The position numbers and the translations under genes were made by a program. Below, in pieces: positions 7,254 to 9,297 of a DNA stretch of 9,297 nt. The notes under the pieces were generated by a model, which ran no database searches, had not been told where the DNA came from, and saw nothing but the letters and a program-made list of their open reading frames with translations. Numbering within the stretch: position 1 is the first letter of the stretch; every line of letters begins with the position of its first letter. The stretch comes from Campylobacteraceae bacterium (GTDB lineage Bacteria; Campylobacterota; Campylobacteria; Campylobacterales; Sulfurovaceae): NCBI GenBank assembly GCA_027031505.1, contig JALVQH010000319.1, positions 1 through 9,297 of the forward strand, given 5' to 3'.

Positions 7254-7275
7254 GGGCAGACACACGGGTCTGCCC
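7254..7275. terminator. Perfect 8-bp stem-loop between the helicase gene and rlmH
   Basis: GGGCAGAC (7254-7261) and GTCTGCCC (7268-7275) are perfect inverted repeats around a 6-base loop. It lies 19 bases past the helicase stop and could end helicase transcription. No T-run follows directly on the minus strand; the nearest TTTTT is about 20 bases on, so it is not a textbook intrinsic terminator. A competing 5-bp stem, ACCCG (7250-7254) with CGGGT (7265-7269), excludes the main one. Confidence 0.45.
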
Positions 7276-7284
7276 CCACAGAAA

Positions 7285-7305
7285 TTCTCACCTCTCACTT
7301 CTCAC
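7285..7305. repeat. Three tandem copies of a 7-bp unit (YTCTCAC)
   Basis: Plus-strand units are TTCTCAC, CTCTCAC and TTCTCAC (7285-7305). The array runs over the end of the helicase gene, so the last helicase codons and its TGA are formed by repeat units (GTGAGAR on the coding strand). Its period equals that of the array at 7198-7225 on the other side of the stem-loop, but the unit differs. Confidence 0.75.
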
Positions 7306-8647
7306 TCCCATAAAAAGCGTGCACCCGCTCATCGACATGAATCACCCGATGCAGGTACTGCGCCAGATCCCCCCGGTTGTACTCCAGCCGCAGCCGCGCC
7401 GGATCGGTCGCCCGGGAGATGGCGACATAGAACTGACTCGGAGCGAAGATGTGGTCGACATTGCACACCAGATCGTCGATGCTCATCCCCTGCGATTTGT
7501 GGATGGTGACTGCATAGGCAAGTTTGAGGGGGAACTGGCTCAGCGTCGCCAGTGAGAGTTGCTCCACTCTGCCATCATGATGCACCACCATCTCGAGCAG
7601 ATCAAAACTGTGCCGCTCTACCCGGACGTAGATATCTTTTTTCTCAACGATCAGGTGATCCTCTCCGATGGCACGCAGGATGCCGCGCTCCCCGTTGACG
7701 AAGCTTCCCCATTTGTTGACTGCAAAGAGCACCGGGACACCCACCTTGAGAGTCAGCTGCTCCGAGACAGGCAGCAAATGTTTCCATGCCTCCAGTCGCT
7801 TCGGGTGTACCGAGCCGAATGTCTCAAGATGGGCAAACAGGATCGTCTCTTCGGTGGGCAGGGCATCGAGCCGGACGCGGTTGAGCTGTTCGACTTCGAG
7901 GTTACGGCCGTAGAGGCGGGTGGGGTTGCGACTCTCATCGACGGTATGATTTGTCAGCATAAGACAGTAGCGCTCCACCTCCTCATCGCAGATTCCTTTG
8001 CGGATTTTGCTGAGGATATGGGTAAACTCCGCATCCTGTGTCCGCTTCATCTCAGTCAACTCCACCGTCACGGGGGCCAGCCTCCGCCACGCCGTGGACT
8101 CAAACGCATAGAGCATCCCGCTGAAGAGATCATGCCCGCCTCTGTCCCTCTTGACTACCGGCGGCAGCTGATAAAAATCCCCCACGAGCATCACCCTGCC
8201 CCGATAACGGTAGCTCTCAAGCCGATAGAGGATCATATCCATCAGGTCGGTACTGACCATGCTGATTTCGTCGATGACGATCAGATCGGTCGCGGTAAGA
8301 ATTTTTTTGAGGTCGCTCAGCCGTTTGCGGTTGCGTTTGTCACTCTGAGCCAGTTCGTCGAAGTTCGACGAGATCCCGAAGGCGAAAAAGCTGTGGATCG
8401 TAAACCCGTTGATGTTGACCGCACTCACCCCTGTCGACCCCAGCGCCACCACCTGCTTGCCAGCCGCCCGGTAATGGGCGATGATTTCATTGGTCAGGTA
8501 GCTCTTCCCCGTCCCGGCACCCCCGGTAAGAAACAGGTGGTCACGCTCAAGTATGGATAGAATCTCGTCAAGCTGGGTCACGGGACGCCTTTTTGGGGCG
8601 TATTGTAGCATATTTGATTTTGGTGTGCTGTTGCGCACCGTGAACAT
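7295..8647 (-). CDS. PIF1-like superfamily 1 DNA helicase
   Basis: An ATP-driven helicase of 450 residues, probably a 5'-to-3' SF1B enzyme of the PIF1/RecD2-like group. Motifs in order: Walker A TGGAGTGKS (41-49), motif Ia GSTGVSAVNINGFTIHSFF (70-88), Walker B VIDEISM (124-130), motif III GDFYQLPPV (156-164), motif IV area ELTEMKRTQD (196-205), motif V AVTIHKSQGMSID (379-391) and motif VI QFYVAISRAT (405-414). All key residues look intact. The last residues (after about 435) have no recognised domain, and no fused nuclease or HRDC domain is present. The start is ATG at 8647 with only a weak GGGT in front; ATG at 8611 would remove 12 residues and still keep all motifs. It stands apart from the compact gene row by a 112-base gap and from the integrase remnant by 72 bases. 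Bacterial PIF1-like proteins may be housekeeping or accessory; context does not decide. Confidence 0.9.
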   Translation of the reverse strand: MFTVRNSTPKSNMLQYAPKRRPVTQLDEILSILERDHLFLTGGAGTGKSYLTNEIIAHYRAAGKQVVALGSTGVSAVNINGFTIHSFFAFGISSNFDELAQSDKRNRKRLSDLKKILTATDLIVIDEISMVSTDLMDMILYRLESYRYRGRVMLVGDFYQLPPVVKRDRGGHDLFSGMLYAFESTAWRRLAPVTVELTEMKRTQDAEFTHILSKIRKGICDEEVERYCLMLTNHTVDESRNPTRLYGRNLEVEQLNRVRLDALPTEETILFAHLETFGSVHPKRLEAWKHLLPVSEQLTLKVGVPVLFAVNKWGSFVNGERGILRAIGEDHLIVEKKDIYVRVERHSFDLLEMVVHHDGRVEQLSLATLSQFPLKLAYAVTIHKSQGMSIDDLVCNVDHIFAPSQFYVAISRATDPARLRLEYNRGDLAQYLHRVIHVDERVHAFYGSEK

Positions 8648-8719
8648 GGTATACCCATCATTGATTTTATCGCACTTGTGCTACGCTGCTGATCCTGTCT
8701 TTTTGGATTTTGGGCAACG
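8648..8719 (-). other. Short intergenic region before the helicase gene
   Basis: These 72 bases lie between the integrase remnant and the helicase start. On the minus strand TGCGATAAAAT (revcomp of 8664-8674) resembles an extended -10 element in the right area, but no convincing -35 is seen. A small GCAC/GTGC inverted repeat lies at 8672-8681. Nothing here matches an integron attC core site. Confidence 0.3.
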
Positions 8720-9297
8720 TCAGATGCTATCCAATGGACTTGCTACTTTCCTCTTGTTCATCTCCGCCACAACATGGGTATAGATCATCGTGATCCCTAC
8801 CGATTTGTGTCCGAGTAACTCCTGAATGCTCCGAAGATCAATACCGCTTTGCAGAAGATGTGTCGCATAAGAGTGTCTGAAGATGTGAGAAGTGACTCTT
8901 GTGTGTACTCCGGCTTTTGTCACCGCTTGTATGATGTTTCTACCAAAAGTTTTTCATGGATATGATGCCGTCTGATGATGTCGGTTCGTGGATCCTTGCC
9001 CCTCTGCTCTATCTTTTTGGTGCAACTGTTCCACCTGCGCTACTTACACTTTCAAACGATCTTTGAGCACTTGCGGCAAAGGAACCGTACGGTCTTTGAG
9101 ATTCTTGCTGTCCCAAATGTATACTTTAATCAAACCCGATATCCACATCTTTGATGCGCAGGTTCAGCACCTGCGGGATATGTTTCCTTTCTTTGGCTCT
9201 TGGAGCTTGTATGTTCCACGAACCAGTATCCACGCCCAATACTTCTCTGTAAAGAAACAACAATATCGAGAAGTTTCTTTTTGGGTGCCATATTACT
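8720..9297 (-). pseudogene. Decayed integron-type integrase (IntI-like tyrosine recombinase), 5' end outside window
   Basis: Four pieces in shifting frames line up with integron integrases. Piece 1, from the right edge to a TAA at 9126-9128, contains LLFLYREVLG, PRAKERKHIP and then VLNLRIKDVDIGF. Piece 2 (9133 to about 8993) contains VYIWDSKNLKDRTVPLP and VEQLHQKDRAEGQG, with an in-frame TAA at 9044-9046. Piece 3 (about 8997-8950) reads [16 protein letters not shown]. Piece 4 (8950-8720) reads [14 protein letters not shown] through HIFRHS, ELLGHKS and TMIYTHV to SPLDSI and a TGA. RRHHxxxxTF, TTMIYTHV and the SPLD end are IntI-like (compare IntI1 DPRSGVVRRHHMYDQTF). Retained active-site residues are Lys in SKNLKDR, HxxR, the second His and the Tyr. 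The segment with the first catalytic Arg and the IntI-specific extra helix are deleted. Only the last 67 codons (GTG at 8923) stay open. G+C looks lower than in the operon. No function is expected. Confidence 0.85.

Noticed and set aside
7183..7294. A promoter for the rlmH row in the repeat-bearing gap
   Set aside because: No recognisable -10 or -35 pair is visible among the purine-rich repeats; transcription may start elsewhere.
7559..8560. A 333-codon open frame on the plus strand
   Set aside because: It lies fully antisense to the intact PIF1-like helicase, its product has no recognisable motif, and it follows from the codon bias of the real gene.
8660..8725. Possible attC site between the integrase remnant and the helicase (GTTGCCC at the integrase stop)
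   Set aside because: GTTGCCC breaks the GTTRRRY core consensus and no paired inverse core or long imperfect hairpin is found nearby.
8650..8782. Inverted copies of TATACCCAT at 8650-8658 and 8774-8782 as a possible recombination or operator pair
   Set aside because: The second copy encodes the conserved IYTH motif of the recombinase, and a 9-base match over this distance is expected by chance.
9244..9291. ATG at 9291 with MAPKKKLLDIV, at first sight the N-terminus of an IntI protein
   Set aside because: The neighbouring frame gives PKRNFSILLFLYREVLG, which is continuous with the downstream IntI match, so homology runs on to the window edge and this ATG is accidental.
1..9297. CRISPR array, tRNA or rRNA genes, complete insertion sequence, toxin-antitoxin or defence cassette
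   Set aside because: No regularly spaced repeats, cloverleaf or rRNA sequence, transposase, or small gene pairs with such motifs were seen on either strand.

Overview
The window looks like a chromosomal segment of a Campylobacterota (epsilonproteobacterial) genome. The evidence is gene content and order. rlmH-dksA-membrane protein-dus matches, from memory, Campylobacter jejuni Cj0126c-Cj0123c. Pseudouridine synthase-FN3 lipoprotein-trmB-ftsE matches Cj1280c-Cj1277c. The 396-residue TrmB with long N- and C-terminal extensions also fits this phylum. By eye G+C is near one half, richer than Campylobacter or most Sulfurimonas, so a Nitratifractor/Hydrogenimonas/Sulfurovum-like chemolithotroph is a reasonable guess. 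The species is not identifiable from what I can see.

Every supported gene lies on the minus strand, so the biological order runs from right to left. At the right edge (8720-9297) is a wrecked tyrosine recombinase of the integron-integrase (IntI) type, cut off by the window end. It is readable only by hopping between frames. Next comes an intact PIF1-like helicase (7295-8647). A 112-base gap follows, holding two 7-bp tandem repeat arrays around a perfect 8-bp stem-loop. From 7182 to the left edge runs a very compact row of nine genes: rlmH, dksA, a two-TM helical protein, dusB, an EamA-type transporter, an RluD-like pseudouridine synthase, an FlpA-like FN3 lipoprotein, trmB and ftsE (3' end outside the window). 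Their junctions are overlaps of 7 to 59 nt or gaps of 0 to 28 nt, so they are probably transcribed and translated as one unit.

The row is mostly RNA modification: RlmH (23S rRNA), DusB (tRNA dihydrouridine), RluD-like (pseudouridine) and TrmB (tRNA m7G46). It is joined to a stringent-response transcription factor (DksA) and to envelope and division functions (FtsE, a lipoprotein, two membrane proteins). Nothing in it is a known defence or mobile system.

The least expected items are the decayed integron-type integrase beside the conserved operon, the paired heptanucleotide arrays, and a segment in the FN3 lipoprotein almost identical to the reported fibronectin-contact segment of C. jejuni FlpA. 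I saw no tRNA, rRNA, CRISPR array, insertion sequence or recognisable attC site.
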